Below are positions 23,040-34,160 of a stretch of DNA of 64,000 nucleotides, one piece after another. Both the position numbers and the translations under genes were made by a program. Under the pieces are notes generated by a model. The model was given only the letters and a program-made list of their open reading frames with translations. It did no database searches and was not told the origin of the DNA. The stretch comes from Macrotis lagotis (Eukaryota; Chordata; Mammalia; Peramelemorphia; Peramelidae), in the NCBI RefSeq assembly GCF_037893015.1, contig NC_133662.1, positions 206,843,778 through 206,907,777 of the forward strand, read 5' to 3'. Every line of letters starts with the position of its first letter. The stretch's first letter is position 1.

Positions 23040-23730
23040 GGTCTCAGTGTGTGAGGCTCTGTCCTCCCTCCTGGTCTGTGAGTGATCATATGCGCCCCAC
23101 CCTCTGCCACAGGGCCAAGGTGTGTGTGTGGGGGGCTGCTGTTCTATGGGGGGGCCTAGACTGCAATCAGGATCTGAATGTGGTCAGAGCCCCAGTGTCC
23201 TGTTCCAGAGGCAGAGGACAAAGCTGGGCAGTCTCTCTTCACTCCCCTCCCTGGGTTCAATGGGCTCATGCCCTAGGGATGCCTGTTTACTGGCTCTGCC
23301 TGCTTCTGTTCCTGGATCTGGGCTGTGGCAAGACCAGGTTGCTTGCTGTGTGACCTGAGGGCTGAGATTCACATGCTCATTCTGGCAGAGGTGCCTAGCT
23401 GTTCCCCCAATTTGTTCCTGGTGCTCCTGGGGTGTCACTCAGAAACTCCTCCACTGCTGTGGGCTGCAGCGTCCAGCTCCCTGGGGATGCTTCCCAGAGG
23501 CTGAGGTCCTTTGGCTCTGGTGGGCCACCACTCTGGTGAGCTGCCCCTCCGGCTTCAGGGAGCAGAGCCTTTCTGCTCTTTTCCAGGTTACCTTGAGTAG
23601 GAGAGCTGCCTTATTGGGTCCCTCTGTGGGTTCTGTCTCTCGAAAATTTAGTTAAAGTCCTTAGTTTCAAAGATATATGAGAGAGCGCCTAAGACAAGAT
23701 CTGCTCTTGTTGCCATCTTGGCTCCACCCC
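23040..23730 (-). promoter_or_regulatory. L1-type 5'UTR with YY1 motif
   Basis: This is the only clearly GC-rich stretch of the window. It is the 5'UTR of the HAL1-like element, and its start carries 'gccatcttg' at 23712-23720 (minus strand CAAGATGGC), the YY1-binding motif that directs start-site choice in placental L1. Promoter activity of this copy is inferred, not shown. Confidence 0.6.
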
Positions 23731-23744
23731 CTGAATTTGTTTTT

Positions 23745-23795
23745 GTGAAAAGTGCTTTGTAATTGTGTTTATACAAATTTCTAGGTTTGTCTTGG
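23745..23795 (-). mobile_element. Continuation of the interrupted L1 ORF2
   Basis: 'gtgaaaagtgctttgtaattg' and 'tctaggtttgtcttgg' follow on from the L1 sequence that stops at 20458 once the inserted element is removed. Confidence 0.7.
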
Positions 23796-24310
23796 GAGGG
23801 GAAAAGTCAAGATCGTAGTGTGAAACTAGCATTTTCCTGCAGCTTTTCCCTACATATTAAATGAAACCTCTAAACAGACATTAAAGCTATAGATCTCACA
23901 AAAAAAGAATGAAACAAGTTTTTGGTTGTAGACATCATGGATGAGTTTCACTGAAGGTCTGTCTCTTAGAGAAAAGGGCAACTAAAGCCCTGCTAGGCAG
24001 AAGATTAGGAAAGCCAGGAGGAAGCTTCTAGCCACATCAGCCTACTTCCCAGCAGCTACACAGCAGGACCTAGAAGCTAGATAGCAGATCAGCAGGGAGG
24101 GTTCCAACCTCAGACAATGTCTGATCCTTGGGAACACTGCAGTAGTAGCCAACATTGGGTTGGGATCAAGCCATTGCCTAGGCAGAGCCTGGACATAAAG
24201 GTAGAAACAAACCTCTACATAGGTTATACCTGGACTGCGTAGACAACATCTTGGCAAGTGATAAACCAGGGATTAGATTCTAAACCTCAAAAAAGTTCTA
24301 TTCCAAGAGT
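23796..24310 (+). mobile_element. Possible L1 5'UTR fragment
   Basis: Begins 'ggggaaaagtcaagatcgta', which resembles an L1 5' end with a decayed CAAGATGG motif. It is GC-richer than the flanks and ends where antisense L1 ORF2 starts again near 24310. No open frame. It could equally be an unrelated repeat. Confidence 0.35.
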
Positions 24311-27300
24311 AGAAAATTATTTCCCAACTTTCTCCTTGCTTCTAATCTTGTTTTCATTGGGATTATTTGTGCAAAAATATTTTTATCCAATTTGTTATCC
24401 AATTTACATTTATATCCAAATTGCATTTTATAAAGTTTGAACATAAACTTCTCCCCACTTCACAGATCTGACAGATAATTTCTTGTTCTCCTAATTGTCT
24501 TATGATATTATATTTTTTGTGTATGTCATGTTTTCATTTTGACCTCATCTGGATATAGGGTCTGAAATTTTCATCTTTGCCTACTGTCTGTCACGATTAT
24601 TTCCTAGTTTTTCCAGCAGTTTTTGTAAAATAAATAATGAGTTCTTACTTCAGAAGCTGGAACATTTTGGTTTATCAAAGAATAGATTACTATCCTCATT
24701 TACTATATTCTTTTGTATTTAATTTATTTCACAGATGTACCACTCTATTTCCATGCTAGTATCAGACAATTTTTACAAATGCCACCTTATAATATAGTTT
24801 TAGATCTTTTATTTCTAGGTCATCATTTGTATTTTTTCATTAATTACTTTCATATTCTTGATCTATTCCTCCATATGAATTTTGTGAGTATTTTTTGTAG
24901 CTCAATAAAATATTTTTTAATCATTTGATTGGTATGCCCGTGAATAAGTAATTTAATTTACATACAATTGTCAGTTTTTAATACATTAGCTTGGCCTACC
25001 CAAAAGCAATTGACATCGATCCAATTATTTAAATATGACATTACTTGTGAGAAATTGTTTTTTATTTGTTATCATATAGTTTATGGGTTTGTCTTTATGT
25101 TTACAATTACTTTAAATAGAATTTATTTTCCTTTGTCTTTCTATTAGGCTTTTAGTGGAAATATAAAGAATGTTGTTGATTTATGGGGGTTTCTTTTATA
25201 GCCTGCAAATTTGCTAAAGTTGCTAATTGTTTCAAGTATTTTTAAGTTGATTTCTAAGTTCTCTAAGCATATCATCACATCAACTGAAAAGAATGAGAGT
25301 GTTTTTGCCTCGGTAGATATTCTAATTCCTTCAATTTATTGTTCTTTTCTTTTCTGCTAAAATTATTATTTCTAATACAATATAGAATAATAATGATGAT
25401 AATAAACATCCTTGTTTCACCCCTGATCTTATTAGGAATACTTCTAGGTTTGTTTTTTTTCCCATTACATATAATACTTGCTGATGGGTTGAGATAAGCT
25501 GTTTATCTTTTTTAAAGAAAACTTTCTTTATTCCTGTATTTTCTAGTGTTTTTAGTAGCTTAGTAGTTAATAGTTTTGCAGCATCAATTGAGGTAATCAT
25601 GAAATTTCTGTTATTTTTGTTATTAACAATTATTCAGATTGTGATTTCCTAATAATGAAGCCACCTTCATACTTGGAAGAAGACCTATCTGATCATAGTG
25701 TATTAGCCTAATAACTTGCTATAATCTCCTTACTCTCATTGTATTGAAATTTTTTGCATCAATAATCACAGGGAGACTGGTCTATAATTTTCTTTGTTTT
25801 TTTCTGGATTAAGTATCAGAACGATGTTGGTATCATGAAAGGAATTTGGCAGAACTCTACTCCTTTTTTCAAAAAGTTAATATAGAATTGAAATTAATTG
25901 TTCTCTAAATGTTTGACTGAATTCACTTGAGAATCTATGTGGTCCTAGAGATTTTTACTTAGGGATTTTATTGTTGACTTGGTCAATTTCTTCTTCTTCT
26001 TCTTCTTCTTCTTCTTCTTCTTCTTCTTCTTCTTCTTCTTTTGAAATGAGATTAAGTATTTTATTTCCTCTTCTATTAATCTGGACATCCATTTCACTTA
26101 GATTGTCAGACTTTTTGGCATACTATTGGGAAAAAATTAGCTTAGAATTGTTATTTTAATTTCCTATTCATTGGTGTTTTGTTCAGCCTTTTCATTTTTG
26201 ATACTGTTATTTGGTTTTATTCTTTCTTTTTAATCTAATTAAGCAAATGTTTGCCTTATTTCATTGTTTTCTTCATGAAGACAGCAATTACTTTAATTTA
26301 TTAATTCAATAGTTTTCTTACATCAATTTAATTAATTAGTCCTTTGATTTTTATAATTCTTATTTGTAATTATTTAGGAAGATTTAATTTGTTCTATTTC
26401 TAGATTTTTTAGTTGAATTATCAATGCATTGATATCTTCTTTCTATAACGTATTGACATAAGTATTTAGAGACATGAAATGTCCACTAATAACTCTTTTG
26501 GCTGCATTCCAAAATGTTTGGTATGATGTTTCACCATTGAAATTTTCTCAGATGCAATTGTTCCTTATTCATATGATTTGTTGTTTCGTCTATTCATTCT
26601 TTAAAATTAGGCTATTTGGTTTTCAAATAATCTTTAGTTTATCTTTCCATAGTTCTTCAGTACATGTAATTTTAACCCATCATGATTTGAAAAGGTTGCA
26701 TTTAAAATTTCTGCATCCCTGCATTTGATTGTGAAGTTGTTATGGTCCAATAACTGGTCAATTTTTGTGTGGGTGCTATGTACTGCTGAAATAAAAGGTA
26801 TCCCATTCAGTCTTTCCCACAGTTCTAACATATCTAACTTTTCTAAAATCCTGTTACCTTTTTAAACTTCTTTCTTATTTATTCTGTGGTTAGGAATATG
26901 TATACTATAACACATGGCACATATGTGCTTAATAATGATAATAATTCATTGACTATATCTTCTTTTTTCCATTTTAATTAGTTCTTTTTCCATTTTAGTT
27001 AGTTCATCTTTGCCCTTACTTTGTCTGAGATCAGGCTTACTTTTTTTGTACTTCAGTGAAAGCATAACATATTCTGCTACAGCCTTTTATCTTTTCCCAG
27101 AGTCTCTCTGTTTCAAATGTGCTTCTTATATGCAATATATTATATGATTCTGTTTTTAATCCACTCCTTTGTTTGCCTCCATTTTGTGGGAGAGTTTATT
27201 CCATTCACATCACAGTTATTAATGTTTTATTCCCCTTCAAATTATGGTCCCTCTCTTTGTACTTTCTCTTTCCTTTTCCCTTATCCTTCCTCACCAATAT

Positions 27301-27390
27301 TTGCTTCTGACTGCTGCATCCCACAATATTTCCATTTCTTTTTCCCCTTTCCTATCCTATTTCCCTATAGGGTAAAATAAATATTTGACC
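24310..27390 (-). mobile_element. L1 LINE, most of ORF2 to the inter-ORF region
   Basis: Antisense ORF2 from near its C-terminus (24310) through the reverse transcriptase. The frame at 25600-25331 contains SGVKQGCLLSSLLFYIVLE, the conserved RT segment before the catalytic box. The sequence continues to the pyrimidine-rich region between ORF2 and ORF1 near 27240-27380 ('tatttccctatagggtaaa'). Many stops and frameshifts make it dead. Confidence 0.85.
25987..26041. repeat. (TTC)n trinucleotide repeat
   Basis: About 18 perfect TTC units (GAA on the minus strand), lying inside antisense L1 ORF2 and apparently expanded from a TTC-rich coding stretch. Confidence 0.97.
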
Positions 27391-27399
27391 AGTTATCTT

Positions 27400-29670
27400 A
27401 CTTTCTCCTTTAATTGCTCAGAATGTCTAATTTGATTTTTAATTGTGGATTTTTAAAATGTTCTTTTACTAACATTTTTAGTTGCTTGGAAAATTCACTC
27501 ATCTCTTTCTCTATTTTATTCATGTAAACATTTTGAGATATATAATTTCCTTTAATAACTGTTTTTATTACCTACCACATGTTGTCTCATTATTGTCATT
27601 TTCTTGGACAAAATTTCTCCTTATTTCTAATATTTGCTGTTTGATCTTCATTTTCTATAATTAGGTTATTTAGTTTCAAAATATTTTTGCTCTATCTTCA
27701 ATGGTCCTTTATTACTTGTAATTTTTCATTGCATCCTTAACTGAAAGACATTCATTTAATATTTCTTCTTTCCTACATTTGATTGTGACATTTTTATACC
27801 CTGATTCATGATCGGTTTCTGTGTAGGTGACATAGTGTTGAGAAATAGGTATATTCCTTTGTAATAGGAACCTGCTTTTAAAAAAGTCTTTTCTAATTTC
27901 CTTTTTTTTCTTCTAATCTCAGCTACAATTTTTTCCTGTATAAAATCTATTTTAAATTCATGTAAATATAAGTATCAATTTTACATCTTTTTAAATCTGA
28001 TAATGCTCTTTAATCCATTATCCTAGTTTCTTTCTTTTTATGACTGAATTCAACCCATTCAAATCTACATGATTTTATGCATTTTCTCCATATTTTCTCC
28101 ACATTTAGCCTTCTCTCTTTCTGTCTTTCTCTCTGCTTGTCTCTCTGTCTCTGTCTGTCTCTCTTTCTCCCTCTCATTCTACCTTGAATATATATATTTT
28201 TCTGCTTCTCACTACTACCATCTTTAATTCATTCGCCCATGTATTAATGCCATTTCTGTTCTCTATCCTCCTTATCCTTTCCATGGAAAGGTATTCTATA
28301 GCCAATTAAATGTATATGCTATTCCTACTTTTAGTCAATTTTGACAAAACCTGAGCTCAAATATTTTCTAACAAGTCTCCTTCTTCTGATTCATCTTTAA
28401 AGCTCTTCCATTCTTACCTTTATAACATGAGATAATTTCTCCAGTTCTTCCTCTCCTTTTTTCCTTCTCCTTTTCCATCCCTCTTTTTACCCCATCATTT
28501 TTTGAAATCTTCTCACTACCATAATTTCACACCTTTGACTTCTATGTATACTTTGACCTAATAATTATAATGCTATAATTTTCATGTTCCCCTAGAGGAA
28601 TGTAAACATTTTAACTTTACTGATTCCTTTATGATTTCTCTTTCCTGTTTCTCTTTTTATGTTTCTCCTGAGTCATGCATTTGAAAATCAAATTTTCTAC
28701 TCAATTCTCGTCTTTTTCTGAGGAATGCTTGAAAATCTCTATTTTCTTAACTATTCATTTTCCCTTTAAGGATTATGCTTAGTTTTGCAGGAAAGCTTAT
28801 TCTAGATTATAGTACTACTTCCTAAGAATACTAATATGCCTACTGACACATTTCAATTCCCTATCCTTTAATAAGGAAACTCCTAAAACTTATATAATCT
28901 GAACTGTGACTCCACTGTATTTAAATTATTCTTTCTTCCAATTTTCAATCCTCCATCCTGGAATTTGTCAATAATATTACTGATAGTTTTTATTTTGGAA
29001 TTTCTTTCAGGTAGTAATAAGAATATTCTTTTCATTTCTATTTTGCCCTCCTAGTCTAAAATTCTAAGGGGAGTTTTATTTAATAATTTCTTGAAATCAA
29101 TATCTAAGCTCTTTTATGACCAAGACCTTCAGGTAGTTCTTTCTTGGATTGATTTTCCAAGTCAGTTATTTTTCCAGTGAAGTACTTCATATTATTTTCT
29201 ATGTTTTATTCTTTGTAATGTCTTTTATTATTTCTTTGCATCTCATGTTGCTTTAGCTTCTGCTTAGCTAATTTTAATTTTTAAGTCATTAGCTTCTTCA
29301 GAAAGATTTTGTATTCATTTTACCATTTGGTAAATTCAGTTTTTATGGTGTTATTTTCTTGAATATTTTCATACCCCTTTACCAAGTTATGGACTGTCTA
29401 TTCACATTTTTCTTACATATCTTTCCTTAACTTTTATTCTGATTTTCATTCTGATTTTTAAAATTTTTTTAAGCTCCTCCAGGAATTCTTTTGTTTTGAG
29501 GGGCCCTATGATCAGTTCATGTCTTTCAGTGACAATTTGCATATAGCTATTTTGACTTTATAATCTTAAATTTGTGTTTTTATCTTCCCTGTGAATATAA
29601 GAACTTTCTATAGTCATATTCTTTTGTTTTATTTTTGCTCATTTTTCAACCTCTTTCTTGACCTTCAATT
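27400..29670 (-). mobile_element. L1 LINE, ORF2 N-terminal part, inter-ORF region and ORF1
   Basis: Antisense copy. Its 27480-28200 portion repeats the ORF2 region also seen at 26440-26820 ('ctacatttgattgtgacatt' against 'ctgcatttgattgtgaagtt'), so it is a second L1. Inter-ORF sequence follows at about 28200-28640. An antisense ORF1 occupies about 28640-29620, with the C-terminal 'tgaggaatgcttgaaaatctc' and 'catgcatttgaaaatcaaa' blocks first and the coiled-coil region last. It is heavily decayed, with no open frame. Confidence 0.72.
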
Positions 29671-29686
29671 TTATGTTAATATTTTT

Positions 29687-29842
29687 GTTTGTTTGTTTGG
29701 CTTTTTCAAGGCAATGGGGTTAGGTGACTTGCCTAAAGGTCACATAGCTAATTATGTATCAAGTGTCTGAGGCTGGATTCGAGCACAGGTCCTCCTCACT
29801 CCTGGGCCCGTGCTTTTATCCTTTGTACTACCTATTTACCCT
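29687..29842 (-). mobile_element. tRNA-derived marsupial SINE
   Basis: Antisense copy: 'tttttcaaggcaatggggtt', 'gacttgcctaaaggtcacat', 'gtgtctgaggctggattc' and the degraded A-box end 'ctttgtactacctatttacc'. Confidence 0.88.
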
Positions 29843-29904
29843 GTGGGAATTTGCTTTTAGAGTGAGGTGTGCATTGTCCCAAGTGTCAGAACTTTGTTTT
29901 TTCT

Positions 29905-30603
29905 TTTTTATACTCTTAATAGTATTTTATTTTTTCTAATTATATGTAAAGAAAGCTGACAACTTTTCATTTTTGCAAAATTTTGAATTCCTAATTTTTC
30001 TCCCCCCCCCACATTTCCATTTCCCCTTAATACAGCAAACAATCTGTTACAGGTTTTACATATACAATAATTTTAAACATATTTTCATATTAATCATATT
30101 GTAAAAGAAGAATTAGAACAACATGGTCAAACCAAGAGAAAGAAATACAAAAAAACTAATTTAAAACAAGCAAAAATAGTGGCTTTGACTTTAATTCAGA
30201 TCCCATTTTTCTTCATAAAGATATGGATTGCATCTTCCATCACAAATTTTTGGGATTTCAGTCACTTTATTGTTGAAAAGAATAGTCTATCAAAGTTCAT
30301 TATCCTACAATGCTTGCTAGTGTGTATAATTTTCTTCTTATTTTGCTTACTTCACTCAGATTCAGGGTACGTAAGTCTTTCCAGGGTTATCTGAAATAAG
30401 CCTCTTCATCATTTCTTATCTAAATTGCATAGTGACTTACATTCATATACCACAACTTTTTTATCAATTCCCTAATTGATGGACATTGTCTCAATTTCCA
30501 ATTCTTTGCCACCACAAAAAAAAAAAATGAGTTGCTAGAAACATGTTTGTACATATGGTTCCTTTTTCCTTTTTTATTGTCTCTTTGGGAAACACATCTA
30601 GTA
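29905..30603 (-). mobile_element. L1 LINE 3' end, interrupted by RTE
   Basis: Antisense 3'UTR and ORF2 C-terminus: 'ccctaattgatggacattg' and 'tcaatttccaattctttgcc' near 30470-30510 match the C-terminal region of the 18.6 kb L1. The sequence stops at about 30603, and the next L1 segment resumes at about 32555 ('ctggatcaaagggcatccac', then 'tggttggatcaattcacac'). Confidence 0.8.
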
Positions 30604-32555
30604 GTTGGTTCTTGTCCTTCATCATTGAAGAAGACCAAAAGGACATCACTATGTCTGAGACAAATTACAATGTGAGCGACCTGTGGCTGATCAGACCAAT
30701 ATGAGCTCAGAATGCTCCACTACAATTTGGGCACAAATAGTCCATGTGAATACCTGGGGTGGGTATTCTACATTTATGGATGGCACGTTTTCCTTTGGGC
30801 TATTTCAATTCTGTCTTCCTCTTAGAATGAAGCAGCCTCACTGATGAGTGTGCTTTTGGGTCTTGTGCCAGTGTCTCCCATGCTGTAAAATAAATTCTAA
30901 GGTACTTCAATGAGAACTTCAAGATACAATCTTGTTATCTTCTTCTGATTCCCTTGTTTTCCTTGTGTGAGTTCTCCATGAAATAGAATTTTTTTGGCAA
31001 GTGTATGTCTTTTCTAACAGACTGCCAAATTGTGCTCTGTTTAGTAATGTTGGAATGCCAGACAGTTTATCTCAAGAAAGGACCTCAGTGCCTGGTATCT
31101 TCTCCTGCCAAGTGATCTTCAAAATCTTCCTAAAACAATTTAAATTGAAGCAATTCAGTTTCCTGACATGGCCCTGGTTATATGTCCAAGTTTCACAGAC
31201 ATTTAGCAATGAGGTCATCACAATGGCTCTGTAGACCTTCAATCTGGTAGTAAGTCTAATACCTCTTATGCCCCATACTTTCTTTCTGAACTTTCCAAAT
31301 ACTGCGCTATCTCTGGAATATGTGTCAACCTTATTGTCCATGTGTACCTCTTTGTAAAGGACAATGTCAAGGTAAGTGAACTTGTTCACAGTACTCAAAA
31401 CTTCTCCATTTTCTGTAATCAATGGTTTCACATATGGATAATGTAGTTCTGACTGATGGAGCACTTGGGTTTTCTTCATGTTAATATTAGACCAAAATTA
31501 GCAGAAGCAGCAGAGAAGCAATCCATACTCTGTTGCATCTCAGCATCAGAGACTGCATTGAGGCACAATCATCTCCAAACTGAAGATCAAGCACCAATAC
31601 TTTGGTCTTAGCTTGTAACTTTTCCAAGTTGAAAAATTTGACATCAGTTCTATAGCTGACCTTGAGGCCATGTCCATTGTTAGTAAAGGCATATGATAAT
31701 ATGGCTGAAAACATCATACTAAAAAGCATGGCAGCAAGGACACATCCTTGTTTTACTCCACTGGTGACAGGAAATCTCGAGAACATCTTCCACTATCCAG
31801 AACACAGGCACACAATAAACATTATATAAATGTAAGATAATATTAATCATTTAATAAACATTTATTAAATGCCTAATATGTGCTAAGCACCAGGGATACA
31901 GTCAGTTTTGGGATGAGCAATGGACTGTCCACCTTGTAGATCTCAGCTAGAATAGAATCAGCGTCAGGTGCTTTGCCATTTGAAAGGAACATAATGGCAT
32001 TCAAAACCTCTTCTTCAGTTCAAACTTCAGCTAAGCACTTATTAACTTCAACTTGAGGTAAGGGGTCATTGGCTTTTAAATTGATTGATGATTGTCTGTT
32101 AAGAGCATTATGAAATTGTTCAGTCCATCTTTCTAGGATCATGTCCCTATCACCAATCAATATGTATCCATCAGCACTGAGTATTTGAAATGCACCATAT
32201 TTCTTTGACCCATTAATAGCCTTCAGAGCATCATAAAAGTATTTTGATTTTTGCTGTCTGCATAACATTGAATTTCATCTGCCTTCTTACTATGCCAAGA
32301 ATCCTGTATCTTTCTAAGTCTTGCTAGGCCTGTACTATTGATGGAATTAGATGGTGCCTTCTTGGAAATGTATGAACTATCCTGGTAAACCTTGTGAAGC
32401 TCTCATTTTTCATTTAGGAACTTCTGTATTTCCCCATCATTTTCATCAAACCAGTCTTGGTGTTTGCAAGTGTTCTGGCCCAGATAAGCAAATGCAGTAC
32501 TATACACAAGATCTCTGAAATCTACACTTTACTGCTCCAGTGATTTGCCAACTGT
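30604..32555 (-). mobile_element. RTE-clade LINE, ORF and 3' end
   Basis: The minus strand encodes pieces of an RTE (BovB-like clade) reverse transcriptase, N to C. 32268-32020 has KYFYDALKAINGSKKYGA…LSADGYIL. Then comes a 'NAIMFLSNGKAPDADSI'-like linker (about 32010-31910). 31786-31487 has FPVTSGVKQGCVLAAMLFSM, with the catalytic FADD box changed to FGDD. 31479-31072 has the C-terminus (FTYLDIVLY, KVYRAIVMTSLLNVCETWT, RKILKITWQEKIPGTEVL). The 3' tail ends near 30606. It is dead by frameshifts and the catalytic change. It lies inside an L1 and so arrived later than that L1. Confidence 0.9.
31795..31905. repeat. Ancient-type repeat fragment within RTE
   Basis: 'aataaacatttattaaatgc', 'ctaatatgtgctaagcacca' and 'gggatacag' form the start of the widespread unresolved repeat noted at 1745 and 52365. 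It replaces part of the RTE between the linker and the RT core, so it was inserted after, or exchanged into, the RTE copy. Confidence 0.55.
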
Positions 32556-32790
32556 TTGCTGGATCAAAGGGCATCCACAATTTTATAGCTTTTTGAGCAT
32601 AGTTTCCAATCCTATTCTAGTATGGTTGGATCAATTCACACAAAAACAATGGATTTGAATCCCATTTTTCTTGTATCTCTTCCAAAATTTATCATTTTTC
32701 TTTTTTCTGTTAAATTTGCCATTCTGATAGATATGAGGTAATAGCTGAGTTGTTTCAGTTTTCATTTCACAAACACCTTACTTGGACATG
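32555..32790 (-). mobile_element. L1 ORF2 C-terminal fragment, downstream of RTE insertion
   Basis: Antisense L1 ('tgagcatagtttccaatcct', 'tggttggatcaattcacac', 'attctgatagatatgaggta') that continues the copy interrupted at 30603. Confidence 0.78.
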
Positions 32791-32840
32791 TTTATTATAG
32801 AGAGTGAGACAGACTCTGTAACCAGTGTGAATAGTCTGAG

Positions 32841-32991
32841 GAAGGGCAACTAGGTGGTGCAGTGGTAAGAGCACTGGCCTTGGAGTTAGGAGGACTTGAA
32901 TTCAAATCTGGTCTCAAGCATATAATCCTTGTCTAGCTGTTTGAACTTAGGCAAGACATTTAACCCCATTGCCTTGGAAAAACAAAAAAAA
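32841..32991 (+). mobile_element. tRNA-derived marsupial SINE with target duplication
   Basis: Full-length sense copy: 'gggcaactaggtggtgcagt', 'gagttaggaggacttgaa', 'ttcaaatct', and the tail 'aaccccattgccttggaaaaa'. Direct repeats 'aatagtctgag' (32830-32840) and 'aatagtttgag' (32992-33002) mark the insertion. Confidence 0.94.
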
Positions 32992-33059
32992 AATAGTTTG
33001 AGAAAATAAAATTAATTAGATCATTATGGTGTAATAAATTATAAACTTTACATAATGTG

Positions 33060-34120
33060 TTCTCTTTTGATCATCACATCATATTTTTTTATATTTCTCT
33101 TGAGACTTGTATTTGAATATCAAATGTTCTTTCCAGTTCTGGTCTTTTTATCAGAAAAAAATGGAAATTCCTCTATTTTATTTAATGTCTTCCTTTTCTA
33201 CAGTTTTTCTAAGTAGTTGATCTAGATTTTAATTTATAGTCTTTTGCCTTCTAGAATATCAGATTTCATGTACTATCATCCTTGTGTGATGTTGACTGTG
33301 GTTCCATGATACTTTAATTATTTATTTCTGACTGCTTGCAATATTTTTGCCTTGATCTGGGACCTCTGAAATTTGACTATAGTTTCCTGGAAGTTTTCAT
33401 TTTGAGATCTTCTTCAGGAGGTGATTGGTGGATCCTCTCATTCCTTTATCATATATTGAAAGGTGATTTCTAAGGTCTTTTTTTGATCTTGGCTTTCAGG
33501 TATTGTAATATTTTTTAAAATAATCTCTCCTGGATCTATTTTTCAGGTCAGTTACTTTTCCAATGGGATATTTCACATTGACTCCTATTTTTCCATTTAT
33601 TTATTTTGTTTTATTGTTGCTTGATATCTCATAAAAATAATTTACTTCTATTTTGTTCATTCTAAATTTTAAGGAATTATTTTTTCACTGAGCTTTGGTA
33701 CCTGTTTTTCTATTTTTAATTGTACTTTTTAAGAATTTTTTTGTGCCACTTTTTACAGTTTTCCAATTCTGCTTTTTAAAGCTTCTCTTCTTCATAAGCT
33801 TCTTGGTACATATTATTTTGACTTGTCTGGTTTTTAAGGTGCTATTTTATTCATTAATAATTGTCTCCTTTATCAAACTGTTAATTCATTGTTCATGATT
33901 TTCTTGTATCACACTCTTCTCTCTTTCCATTATTTTCTCTACTTCTCTCACGTGCTTTTCAATATCCTTTTTGATTTCTTCCATGGTCCCAGGTCAATTC
34001 ATGATTTTATTGAAGATTTTGGATGTAATGTCTTTGACTTCATATTTTTTTTCTGAGTGGGTGTTTTCTTTTTCCATGTCACTATCAAAATGATATTTTC
34101 TGTTGTGCATTTCCCCAACT
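33060..34120 (-). pseudogene. L1 ORF1 remnant (minus strand)
   Basis: The plus strand shows, in reverse order, the ORF1 C-terminal domain ('cagttctggtctttttatca', 'tctagaatatcagatttcat'), the RRM-like part (33300-33560) and the coiled-coil part (33600-34110, with 'ttgatttcttccatggtcc'). The order and motifs match the minus-strand ORF1 at 21826-22960. No frame is open over a useful length. It abuts a plus-strand L1 5' end at about 34160, giving a head-to-head arrangement. Confidence 0.68.
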
Positions 34121-34160
34121 TATGCCTTGATTTTAATTCTCTGTTAATGCAGAATTTTAT

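Larger units (their letters stand above)
20459..23730 (-). mobile_element. Younger HAL1-like element inserted in L1
   Basis: On the minus strand the 5' end at about 23730 reads 'ggggtggagccaagatggca', the L1-type 5' end with a YY1 motif. A GC-rich 5'UTR follows (to about 23000), then ORF1 (about 22950-21820), a purine-rich 3' region and an AT-rich end near 20460. No ORF2 is present. Direct repeats 'ctgaattttttt' (20447-20458) and 'ctgaatttgttttt' (23731-23744) flank it, and the host L1 ORF2 reads on across the gap, which proves insertion into that L1. CpG and GC content are well above the surroundings, which suggests a younger age. Confidence 0.82.

Noticed and set aside
31072..31786. Reverse transcriptase frames considered as a functional or domesticated gene
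   Set aside because: They are split by stops and frameshifts, the catalytic box is FGDD, and they sit in an ordinary RTE insertion.
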